Source: Rivularia sp. T60_A2020_040 (GTDB lineage: Bacteria > Cyanobacteriota > Cyanobacteriia > Cyanobacteriales > Nostocaceae). Taken from it: a stretch of DNA of 64,000 bases. A model generated the notes under the pieces. That model was given only the letters and a program-made list of their open reading frames with translations, made no database searches and was not told where the DNA came from. The translations under genes and the position numbers were made by a program. The DNA lies in NCBI GenBank assembly GCA_015272215.1, contig JACYMD010000074.1:1-64000 (forward strand), in the 5' to 3' direction. Shown here one piece after another: positions 34,962-43,628 of this stretch (positions are counted from its first letter, which is position 1; each line of letters starts with the position of its first letter).

Positions 34962-35297
34962 CTAATCCTGTACTTGTCGAACTGCAAATTTATGTAATGG
35001 CAAGCAGAGAATGCAGGAAAAAGTCAGAAAGTATGACAAAGCTGTAGTCATTTTCAAACTCATTAACACAACTTCCCATTCAGGTAAAACTATTTTTTCG
35101 ATACCAAAAGCAACACAGTAAACTAACCAGTAAGAAAAGCTCATTCTAAACAAAATTGTTTCGCTTAACTGGATTTCGCTATCAAGTTGACTGTTATTCC
35201 ACAACAAGACTAAACCTATAATGCAAGCAACAAACGAAAGCATTACAAAAAATTCATGACAGATAAAATTTACTGAATGCATGGCACGTTTAGACAA
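34962..35297 (-). CDS. Hypothetical membrane protein
   Basis: 111 residues with three hydrophobic segments: EFFVMLSFVACIIGLVLLW (about residues 15-33), MSFSYWLVYCVAFGIEKIV (about 52-70) and MTTALSYFLTFSCILCLPL (about 83-101). A start at the inner Met of MHSVNFICHEFF is also possible. No family recognised. The three-helix layout and lack of overlap with other genes favour a real protein. Confidence 0.5.
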   Translation of the reverse strand: MSKRAMHSVNFICHEFFVMLSFVACIIGLVLLWNNSQLDSEIQLSETILFRMSFSYWLVYCVAFGIEKIVLPEWEVVLMSLKMTTALSYFLTFSCILCLPLHKFAVRQVQD

Positions 35298-35467
35298 AAA
35301 CTTTTCGATTAAAAATAAGTCTAAAGGAATAAATCTTTAGAAGTAAAACTCCTGTTACAAACCTAAATAAAAATAATGATTATGATTAAGAAATGCTATG
35401 AAATAGTAATTTATATTTAGTTGACAGTGGACAGTTGACAGTGGTTAGGAATTGTTATACCTTTAAC

Positions 35468-35695
35468 CTTATATCTTGCACAGAGCCGCATAATTAGCTA
35501 AATAATAAAAAATACAATTAAAAATATAAATAAAAATATAAATATAAATATAACTAACCTAAAGCTGTAATATTTTTAGTCCATTTTAATGGACTTATGC
35601 TATCAGACTCTTACTTGCAGTCCCAGGCAGGTAAGAACGAATTCAAATAATTAGTAATTATTTTAACGATAGGTTTCTATGGTGCAAGATATGAG
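35468..35695. mobile_element. MITE-like element, copy 4 (228 bp)
   Basis: Longest copy. Left end CTTATATCTTGCAC, right end reading inward CTCATATCTTGCAC, direct repeat TAAC at 35464-35467 and 35696-35699. It sits inside a TTAACCT repeat tract, which the insertion splits. The extra length is in the AT-rich left half. GTCCATT/AATGGAC is intact, but the second hairpin arm has changed (CTCTTACT instead of CTGGGACT), so that stem is lost. Confidence 0.86.
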
Positions 35696-35708
35696 TAACC
35701 TTTAACCT

Positions 35709-36197
35709 TTATTTTTCTAGTTCACAAGCACCAATACTCACCCAATTACTAGAACCATCGCGATTGTGTTCTTTTTTCCAGATGGGAGCATTATGTTTGA
35801 GAGTATCAATGGCGTAACCACAAGCAGCGAAAGCTTCTGAACGATGGGGACAACCAACTGCTACTAAAACACTGATTTCACCGATTTGTAAATGTCCGGT
35901 GCGATGATGAATGACTACACGATTTGTATCCGACCATTTTTGGCGAATATCTGCCGCAATTTGATAAAATATCCGCAAAGCCATTGGTTCGTAAGCTTGA
36001 TACTCTAAAGAAATAACTGGTATTCCATCGGTTTGATTGCGTACTGTTCCACTCATTACGACAATTGCACCGTTGGCTGGATGGTCTGCTAGGTTGTAAA
36101 CTTCTGAGAGTGAGAGAGGTGCAAAGGTAATCGCAAAGTTATCTTCCGGGCTGGGTTTAACTTTACCAGTAAAGGTAGTTGAAACAAGGGAGTTCAT
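35709..36197 (-). CDS. moaE: Molybdopterin synthase catalytic subunit MoaE
   Basis: 162 residues. Core motifs ADHPANGAIVVMSGTVRNQTDG, ISLEYQAYEPMALRIFYQIAADI, VIHHRTGHLQIGEISVLVAVGCPHRSEAFAACGYAIDTLKHNAPIWKKE and SNWVSIG are those of MoaE. The catalytic lysine region (LKHNAPIWKKE, normally LKxxVPIWKKE) and the HHRTG motif are intact. MoaE with MoaD adds dithiolene sulphur to precursor Z in molybdenum cofactor synthesis, needed for nitrate reductase. No moaD is next to it here. Confidence 0.96.
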   Translation of the reverse strand: MNSLVSTTFTGKVKPSPEDNFAITFAPLSLSEVYNLADHPANGAIVVMSGTVRNQTDGIPVISLEYQAYEPMALRIFYQIAADIRQKWSDTNRVVIHHRTGHLQIGEISVLVAVGCPHRSEAFAACGYAIDTLKHNAPIWKKEHNRDGSSNWVSIGACELEK

Positions 36198-36773
36198 TAG
36201 GTTTTTTAAATAACATTTAAGTATATTGTCCTTGATTTCGGTAAATCAAGAGCCAGAAAGTAAAAACATAAATAATCTAGCGATAACTAAATAATTTATT
36301 TTTATTTAATTTTTATTTTAATTTATTCTTAATTTATTTTTATTTTATCGAATAAAATACCAAAATACACGCATTTTACAGATTCTTTGTGTAAATATAC
36401 TGAAGTATGAACAGAATTATCATATCTACCTTAAGTCATATTACTATGGTTTGTGTAACTAATTTGTCGATATTACTGTCGTAGATAATTTTAGATAATT
36501 TACATAAATTTACATAAATGGCTTTTACAGAAGTTGTTTCCCGGAAAATTAATTACCCTGGTTGAAGCTTCAGATGATTAATTGTTTTTATTAGGAATAA
36601 GCTCACATAGCTTTAATCAAACTGAGGATGTAATTGTGTATGGTGTTAGCAAATCAGTTTTTCGCAAGTAGCCTTCTGAAACCACCTCTGATAATTTTTC
36701 TCTATTAATGAACTTGTATCGCAGTTTGCTTTTCTCAAACTAAAGAAAATTCACTAATAGTAGGAAAGATTTA
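36198..36773. other. AT-rich spacer upstream of the hybrid kinase gene
   Basis: About 575 bp of AT-rich sequence without ORF, RNA gene or strong hairpin. It presumably carries promoters for moaE and the kinase. Confidence 0.45.
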
Positions 36774-39581
36774 ATGGATAAGAAGGTTTTTCAAAATGAA
36801 GCATTACGGTTAAAAGCTTTATATGAGTATAAAATTCTTGATACTTCACCGGAACAAGCTTTTGATGATTTGGTTTTGTTAACCAAGCAAGTAGCAGAAA
36901 CACCGATTGCTTTGATTAATTTCGTTGATGCTAATCGTCAATGGTTCAAAGCAAAGGTGGGCTTGAGCGCATCAGAAATGCCTAGAAATATCGGGTTTGG
37001 TTCTTTGTGTGTGACTTTGGGTGAGACTTTAATTATTCCGGATACTTTAGCTGACGAGCGGTTTGCCACTAATCCTGTGGTTATTTCGGAACCATATGTC
37101 AGGTTTTATGCTGGTATACCCTTAGTAACACCTCAAGGGCAGGTAATAGGAACTTTATGCGCGATCGATACAGTACCACGTTCGATTAATTCCGAACAAA
37201 TAAAATCTTTAGAAGCGATTAGTCGTTTGGTAATCAAGCAGTTAGAAATACAAACAACTTTAAATAAATTAATAGATATCAAACAAGAATATGAGCAAGC
37301 AAAAGTAGCATTAGATGAGAGCGAAAGTATTATCAAAAGTTTTTTTGATAGCGCACCGATGATGATGGGAATTGTTGAAGTGCAAGACAATAATATTTTA
37401 CATATTTCTGGGAATAATGCGGCTGCAAAATTTTTAGGTTTGACTCCAGAAGAAATGCAAAATCGTTTTGTCAGCGATATGGGAATTTCACGGCAGTTAA
37501 TCGAGCAATGGATTGATTTTTATCGTCAAACAGAACGCACTCAATCTTCTATAACTTTTGAGTATCCTTACGATACAAATGATGGTAATAAATGGCTAAA
37601 AGCGAAAGTATCTGCTATTGCAAATTGTGCGGGAAATCAGAAATTTGCTTATTTAGTTGATGATATTACCCAACGTAAGGAAGCAGAAGAAAAATTACGT
37701 TGGAAGGAAACACTTTTACGTTCGATAACCAGCGTTTCACCTCTGGGGTTTTATGTAGTAGAAAAACGAACTGGGAATATTTTGTATGCAAATCACAGTT
37801 TTTATCAAATCTGGGGTATTGAGCATTTACAAGAAGGAGTAGAAGGTGGTGAACTAAAACACAAAGATATTGTGGCAGAATGCTGCGAATTAACATCTCA
37901 ATTTCCAGGATTTGTGAAAGTTTGTCAACCAGATTTGATGGAAAAATGTGTTTGTGAAGATGAAATTTTATTACCTGATGGTTTAACTATCCGCCGTTTT
38001 TCCAGAGCAATTCACAATCAGGATAACCAAGATTTTGCGCGGCTATATATGTTTGAAAATGTTACTAGCCGTAAGCATACAGAGCATCAAATACGCGAGC
38101 AAGCAGCATTATTAGATATTGCATCTGATGCTATTATTATGCGAGATTTATCTCACAAAATTTTACTGTGGAATAAAAGTGCAGAAAAAGTTTATGGTTG
38201 GACAGAAGAGGAAGCTATAAATCAAAATGCTCATCAACTTTTAAAGCCGGAAGTTTTATCATCGAAGTCTCAAGATATTTATGGTGAAGTATTAATACAT
38301 GATTCGTGGCAAGGTGAATTAAAAAAAATCGGTAAATCAGGTAAGGAAATTATTGTAGAAAGTCGTTGGACTTTAGTTAGAGATGAGCGTCAACGACCTA
38401 AATCTATCTTAACTGTTGATACAGATATTACCCAGAAAAAAGAATTAGAAAAACAGTTTTTACGCGCTCAACGCATGGAGAGTATTGGTACTTTAGCCAG
38501 TGGTATTGCTCACGATTTGAACAACGTACTTTCGCCGATTTTAATGTCAGTACAGTTGCTCAGAAATAAAAGTCGTAATGACAAAGAAATTTCCATGCTG
38601 GAAATCGTCGAAAACAACGCCAAACGCGGTGCTAATCTAGTAAAACAAGTGTTGTCATTTGCCAGAGGAATCGAGGGCGAGCGCACTGTTATTCAGGTGA
38701 CAGAATTAATTCGGGAAATGAAGCAGATTGTCGAACAAACTTTTCCCAAATCGATTGTATTTAATGAATCTATTCAAGAAAATTTATGGTACATATCCGG
38801 CGATAATACCCAATTACATCAAGTATTAATGAATTTGTGTCTAAATGCTCGTGATGCGATGCCAAACGGCGGCAAGTTAACTATTTGTGCCGAGAATATT
38901 ATAATTGACGATAATTATGCCAAAATGCACCTTGATGCTAAAGTTGGTTCTTATGTAGTTATTAGCGTTGCCGATACGGGGATTGGTATTACTCCAGAAT
39001 TCTTGGATAGAATTTTTGAGCCTTTTTTCACAACCAAAGAATTTGGTAAAGGTACAGGATTAGGTTTATCCACAGTCATCGGGATTATTAAAGGTCATAA
39101 TGGATTTATTAATGTATCTAGTGCTGTAGGTAAAGGAACAAAATTTGAAGCCTATTTACCAGTAGCCCAAAGCAATGTAATCCAAACAACTGAATGTTTG
39201 ACAACACCTGTAGGAAATGGAGAATTAATTTTAGTTGTTGATGACGAACCATCAATTAGAGATATTACTTCAACTTCCTTACAACAGCACAATTATCAAG
39301 CAATGACTGCTAATGATGGAATTGAAGCAGTGGCGCTTTATGCTCAGCATAAAAATCAAATTCGTGCAGCAATAGTTGATATGATGATGCCTAATATGGA
39401 TGGTACAACTACCATAAAGACATTACATCGAATGAATCCTAGTTTACGCATGATTGCTGTCAGCGGGCTACCAACCAGCGAACAAAATATGAATGAAAAA
39501 GCTTCTAAATATACAGCTTTTTTACCCAAACCATATACTGCACGGGAGTTATTAACGACTTTGCATTCGGTTTTAAAATAA
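36774..39581 (+). CDS. Hybrid histidine kinase GAF-PAS-PAS-PAS-HisKA-HATPase-REC
   Basis: 935 residues. N-terminal GAF domain (about residues 20-165, ILDTSPEQAFDDLVLLTKQ), three PAS domains (about 185-305, 310-430, 445-560), then a kinase core with phospho-acceptor His580 in IAHDLNNVLSPI. The ATPase has GIGITPEFLDRIFEPFFTTK and GTGLGLSTVIGI, and a C-terminal receiver (LILVVDDEPSIRD, Asp869 in IVDMMMPNMDG, Lys in LPKPYTA). No membrane segment, so a soluble sensor. The phosphate probably moves His to Asp within the protein and then to a separate carrier. The next gene, 130 bp on, is another kinase with an N-terminal receiver: the pair may form a relay. Confidence 0.95.
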   Translation: MDKKVFQNEALRLKALYEYKILDTSPEQAFDDLVLLTKQVAETPIALINFVDANRQWFKAKVGLSASEMPRNIGFGSLCVTLGETLIIPDTLADERFATNPVVISEPYVRFYAGIPLVTPQGQVIGTLCAIDTVPRSINSEQIKSLEAISRLVIKQLEIQTTLNKLIDIKQEYEQAKVALDESESIIKSFFDSAPMMMGIVEVQDNNILHISGNNAAAKFLGLTPEEMQNRFVSDMGISRQLIEQWIDFYRQTERTQSSITFEYPYDTNDGNKWLKAKVSAIANCAGNQKFAYLVDDITQRKEAEEKLRWKETLLRSITSVSPLGFYVVEKRTGNILYANHSFYQIWGIEHLQEGVEGGELKHKDIVAECCELTSQFPGFVKVCQPDLMEKCVCEDEILLPDGLTIRRFSRAIHNQDNQDFARLYMFENVTSRKHTEHQIREQAALLDIASDAIIMRDLSHKILLWNKSAEKVYGWTEEEAINQNAHQLLKPEVLSSKSQDIYGEVLIHDSWQGELKKIGKSGKEIIVESRWTLVRDERQRPKSILTVDTDITQKKELEKQFLRAQRMESIGTLASGIAHDLNNVLSPILMSVQLLRNKSRNDKEISMLEIVENNAKRGANLVKQVLSFARGIEGERTVIQVTELIREMKQIVEQTFPKSIVFNESIQENLWYISGDNTQLHQVLMNLCLNARDAMPNGGKLTICAENIIIDDNYAKMHLDAKVGSYVVISVADTGIGITPEFLDRIFEPFFTTKEFGKGTGLGLSTVIGIIKGHNGFINVSSAVGKGTKFEAYLPVAQSNVIQTTECLTTPVGNGELILVVDDEPSIRDITSTSLQQHNYQAMTANDGIEAVALYAQHKNQIRAAIVDMMMPNMDGTTTIKTLHRMNPSLRMIAVSGLPTSEQNMNEKASKYTAFLPKPYTARELLTTLHSVLK

Positions 39582-39712
39582 AGGGAATGGGGAATTGGGA
39601 ATTGGGAATTGGGAATTGGGAATAGGCAATAGGCAATAGGGAATAGGGAATAGGTTAAAAGTCAACTGTCCACTGTCAACTGTCAACTGTCAACTGTCAA
39701 CTGTCAACTGTG
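39582..39712. repeat. Tandem GGGAATA/GGGAATT and CAACTGT repeats
   Basis: About 60 bp of GGGAATT/GGCAATA units followed by CCACTGT/CAACTGT units, ending right at the start codon of the next kinase gene and so replacing its ribosome binding site. Confidence 0.82.
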
Positions 39713-42700
39713 ATGACAAATCTAATTTTAGTTGTAGATGATGATGATTTAACGCGGATGCAGTTGCGGGAATTGCTGAAATCGGCGGGATATTGGGTAG
39801 CTGAAGCGACTAATGGGGAAGAGGCTTTGGTTGGGTATACTCAATTACAACCAAATATGGTTTTGCTCGATGCTTTAATGCCACGGATGGATGGTTTTAA
39901 ATGTTGTGAGCGTTTGCGTCAACTTCCTGGGGGGGAAGATATCCCGATATTAATTATTACTGCTCTTTATGAGCAAAGTTTCGTAGAAAAAGCTTTTAAT
40001 GCTGGTGCTACCGATTATATAACCAAGCCGATTCAGTGGTTGGTATTGCGTCAACGGGTGCATCGTTTATTAGAAGCTGATCACACAATGAAAAAATTAC
40101 GGCAGCAAACGGAACAAGCACAGTGGCAAGAAGCACAATTAAGAATTGCATTGTCGGCTGCTCATATGGGCGTTTGGGATTGGGATATTGTTACTAATAA
40201 GATAATTTGGTCGGATACTATTAGAGCATTATTTGAGCAAGCAAGTTTAAATGTAAATGAAACCTATGAAAATTTTCTGAGTTTTGTTCATCCTCAAGAC
40301 AGAGATTTACTCGATAGAGCGCTGCACAGTGCGATTGAAGAAGGAGGAGAATACAAAATTGAATATCGCATGGTTTTACCCGACGGTACTATTCGCTGGT
40401 TGGCTTCTCAAGGTTTAATTTTTCGTAATTCCTCGGGAAAATCTGTGCGGATGTCGGGAATTGATATGGATATTACTGCTCGTAAAAAAGCACAGCAAGC
40501 TTTGGAAGTTCACGCTAGTCAACAAGCATTGGTTGCGGAACTTTCTCAAGCAGCACTAGCCCGAATGGATTTAGATAGTTTGATGCAGCAAGCTGTTACC
40601 ACCATTGCACAATGTCTTGATGTAGAATATTCCAAAATCTTGGAATTATTACCGGGGGGTAATCAGTTACTGTTGCGCTTTGGTGTGGGTTGGCATTCTG
40701 GAGTTGTGGGAACAGCGATCATAAATGCTGCCGAAAATTCCCAAGCTGGTTATACCATTAATTCCCCAGAAGCTGTAATTGTGGAAGATTTAACCAATGA
40801 AACCCGCTTTCAAAGACCACAATTATTATTAGAACACAATGTAGTTAGCGGATTGTCGGTAATTATTCACGGAAAAGAAAGCCCTTTTGGAATTTTGGGA
40901 GCGCATACCACAAAACAGCGTACATTTAGCAGAGACGATATCTTTTTTTTACAAGCAATCGCTAATGTTTTAGCTACAGCCATCGAACGTCAACGGATGG
41001 AAGATGCCCTCAGAGAAAGTGAAGAGCGTTGGCAATTAGCAGTCAAAGGTACTAATGATGGTATTTGGGATTGGAATGTCAAAACTAATCAAGTTTTCTA
41101 CTCGACTCGCTGGAAAGAAATGCTCGGTTATGCCGATGAAGATATAAAAAATCATTTAGATGAATGGTCAAGTCGCGTGCATCCCGACGATATTGATCGA
41201 GTCATGCAAACAATTGAAAACCATTTTGACAATAAGACTCCTTTTTACATTACTGAGCATCGCGTTCGCTGTAAAGATGGAACTTATAAATGGATTTTAA
41301 CACGGGGTCAAGCATTATGGAACGCAGATGGCAATGTAGTAAGGATGGCGGGTTCCCATACGGATATTACCGAACGTAAGTTAGCAGAAGAGCAACTACG
41401 ACAAAGCGAACAGCGTTTTCAAATACTTGCTCGCGCTACTAACGATGCTGTGTGGGATTGGAACTTACTTACAGATAAAGTTTGGTGGAATGATTCGATA
41501 CAAACATTGTTTGGTTACTCAGCAGAAACTGTCGAAGATAATCCTGATTGGTGGTACGAACATATACATTCAGAAGATAGACGCAGAATCTTTGCTGATA
41601 TGCATGCTGTTATACAAAGCACTCAACCATTTTGGGCTAATGAATATCGTTTTCTCAAAGCAGATGGTTCTTACGCTGATATTTTTGACCGTGGTTATGT
41701 TGTACGCGATGACACAGGGCAACCTGTGCGGATGATTGGGGCAATGATGGATATTACCGAACGTAAGCGCGTACAAGAAAAACTGATGCGACAAAACTTG
41801 CGATCGCAATTATTCGCTGATGTGACTCTCAAGATTCGCACTTCCCTAAAAATCGATCAAATTCTCCAAACCAGTGTTACGGAAGTACAAAAATTACTTC
41901 ATGCCGATCGTGTATTAATTCTGCGAATATTTAACGATGGTTCCATAGTAGTCGTTAAAGAAGCAGTAGTTCCTGGTTTACCCATAGTTTATGGACAGAA
42001 CATTAATGATCCTTGCTTTGGCGAAGAATATATCGAAAAATACCGCCAAGGCAGGATTAGCGCCATTACTGATATCGAGCAAGCCAATATCCAACCTTGC
42101 CACGTAGAATTACTCAAAAGATTTAGCGTAAAAGCTAACTTAGTAGTTCCGATTATCACGCAAAACCAACTTTGGGGATTGCTAATTGCTCATCAATGTG
42201 CTAGTCCTCGTGAATGGAATGAATGGGAAACCGAACTATTGAAACAACTAGCCGACCAAATGGGTATAGCTGCTTCCCAAGCTAAAATGTTAGAACAAGA
42301 AACCCGTCAGCGAGAAGAATTAACTCGTTCCAACGAAGAATTACAACAATTCGCGTTTGTGGCTTCCCACGACTTACAAGAACCATTGCGTAAAATTATC
42401 GCATTTAGCGATCGCCTCAAAGCCACTTGTGAAAATGCCTTAACAGATAAAGGATACGACTATCTGCAACGAATGGAGAATGCAGCCCAAAGAATGCAGG
42501 CTTTGATTGAAGATTTACTCACTCTTTCGCGAGTAACCACTAAAGGACAACCTTTTGTACAGGTAAATCTGGCACAAGTAACTCATGAAGTATTATCCGA
42601 TTTAGAAATAGTTATCGCGCAAACCAAAGCGCGGATCGAAATCGGTGAATTACCTACCATTGAAGCCGATCCGCTCCAGATGCGTCAATTGCTACAAAAC

Positions 42701-43024
42701 TTAATCGGTAATGCTCTGAAATTCCACCGAGAAACAGAGCCACCATTAGTAAAAATTCATAGTAGAATCTTTACAAATCAACAGTTAAGTTCTGATTACT
42801 GTGAAATCGTCGTAGAAGATAATGGTATTGGTTTTGACGAAAAATACTTAGACAGGATATTTAACGTATTTCAGCGGCTCCACGGACGCACAGAATACCA
42901 AGGTACGGGTATCGGTTTAGCTATCTGTCGTAAAATCGTTGAGCGACATCAAGGAACTATTACAGCCAACAGTGAACCCGGAAAGGGTGCAAGTTTTATT
43001 GTCAAGCTGAAAGTTAAAAGTTAA
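39713..43024 (+). CDS. REC-PAS-GAF-PAS-PAS-GAF histidine kinase
   Basis: 1103 residues. N-terminal receiver (LILVVDDDDLTR, Asp53 in LLDALMPRMDG, Lys in YITKPI), PAS (about 145-265), GAF (about 272-430), two PAS with PAC (about 445-690), a second GAF (about 700-860), HisKA with His886 in FVASHDLQEPLRKII, and HATPase (VVEDNGIGFDEKYLDRIFNVFQRLHGRTEYQGTGIGLAICRKI). The kinase core is of the phytochrome-like type; neither GAF shows an obvious bilin-binding Cys context. A GTG precedes the ATG at 39713; ATG preferred. The receiver may take phosphate from the hybrid kinase upstream. Confidence 0.95.
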   Translation: MTNLILVVDDDDLTRMQLRELLKSAGYWVAEATNGEEALVGYTQLQPNMVLLDALMPRMDGFKCCERLRQLPGGEDIPILIITALYEQSFVEKAFNAGATDYITKPIQWLVLRQRVHRLLEADHTMKKLRQQTEQAQWQEAQLRIALSAAHMGVWDWDIVTNKIIWSDTIRALFEQASLNVNETYENFLSFVHPQDRDLLDRALHSAIEEGGEYKIEYRMVLPDGTIRWLASQGLIFRNSSGKSVRMSGIDMDITARKKAQQALEVHASQQALVAELSQAALARMDLDSLMQQAVTTIAQCLDVEYSKILELLPGGNQLLLRFGVGWHSGVVGTAIINAAENSQAGYTINSPEAVIVEDLTNETRFQRPQLLLEHNVVSGLSVIIHGKESPFGILGAHTTKQRTFSRDDIFFLQAIANVLATAIERQRMEDALRESEERWQLAVKGTNDGIWDWNVKTNQVFYSTRWKEMLGYADEDIKNHLDEWSSRVHPDDIDRVMQTIENHFDNKTPFYITEHRVRCKDGTYKWILTRGQALWNADGNVVRMAGSHTDITERKLAEEQLRQSEQRFQILARATNDAVWDWNLLTDKVWWNDSIQTLFGYSAETVEDNPDWWYEHIHSEDRRRIFADMHAVIQSTQPFWANEYRFLKADGSYADIFDRGYVVRDDTGQPVRMIGAMMDITERKRVQEKLMRQNLRSQLFADVTLKIRTSLKIDQILQTSVTEVQKLLHADRVLILRIFNDGSIVVVKEAVVPGLPIVYGQNINDPCFGEEYIEKYRQGRISAITDIEQANIQPCHVELLKRFSVKANLVVPIITQNQLWGLLIAHQCASPREWNEWETELLKQLADQMGIAASQAKMLEQETRQREELTRSNEELQQFAFVASHDLQEPLRKIIAFSDRLKATCENALTDKGYDYLQRMENAAQRMQALIEDLLTLSRVTTKGQPFVQVNLAQVTHEVLSDLEIVIAQTKARIEIGELPTIEADPLQMRQLLQNLIGNALKFHRETEPPLVKIHSRIFTNQQLSSDYCEIVVEDNGIGFDEKYLDRIFNVFQRLHGRTEYQGTGIGLAICRKIVERHQGTITANSEPGKGASFIVKLKVKS

Positions 43025-43025
43025 T

Positions 43026-43628
43026 AAGAGGGAATAGGGAAGAGGGAATAGGGAAGAGGGAAGAGGTAGTAGGAACAAAATAAAATTTAAACCCATTACC
43101 CATTACCCATTACCCATTACCCAATTAATCGTCACTGTAGTTCAGACACTAGTATTATTTGTTTGTTTGAGGTAACTTAACTTTAAGTAAATGGTTTTCA
43201 TCATTGGAGTATAAAACTTGATTATGGTAACAATTGCCAAAATTCAAAATATATAATCTTAATTGAGGTTTTATTATTCAGGAATCATCTCTAAATTGAG
43301 TACTTAAATACTTCTGTATGCAAAATTCAAAGATATTTGAAATATTTGAAATATTTCAAATATTTTAAAATAACTAAAATAATATTTATGCAATAGAGGT
43401 AATTGTAGATACTTTAAGAAAAGATAAACACGAGTTCATTATTATCTCTTAGCACGGTAGAGTTGATTCAATCAATCTCTATTAAAATAAATATCTCTAA
43501 ATTAAGTGCTTAAGAACAACATAACACAGGATGTGTAGCGGGGGCGTTTTCTGCACAGAAATCGGAAAAATCTGATGATTTTGGCTGCTGGGTGGTAAGC
43601 TATTTTCTCTAATATACAAATTGGGCAT
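43026..43628. other. Spacer with repeats and a 26-bp palindrome
   Basis: Starts with GGGAATA/GGGAAGA units and TACCCAT units (43026-43122). The rest is AT-rich and non-coding and carries a perfect 26-bp palindrome at 43340-43365. No ORF above background. Confidence 0.55.
43340..43365. promoter_or_regulatory. Perfect 26-bp AT-rich palindrome
   Basis: Two identical half-sites AAATATTTGAAAT / ATTTCAAATATTT with no loop, about 265 bp before the PBP-DUF4912 gene. Could be an operator for a dimeric regulator or a cruciform; AT-rich chance palindromes are possible. Confidence 0.4.
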
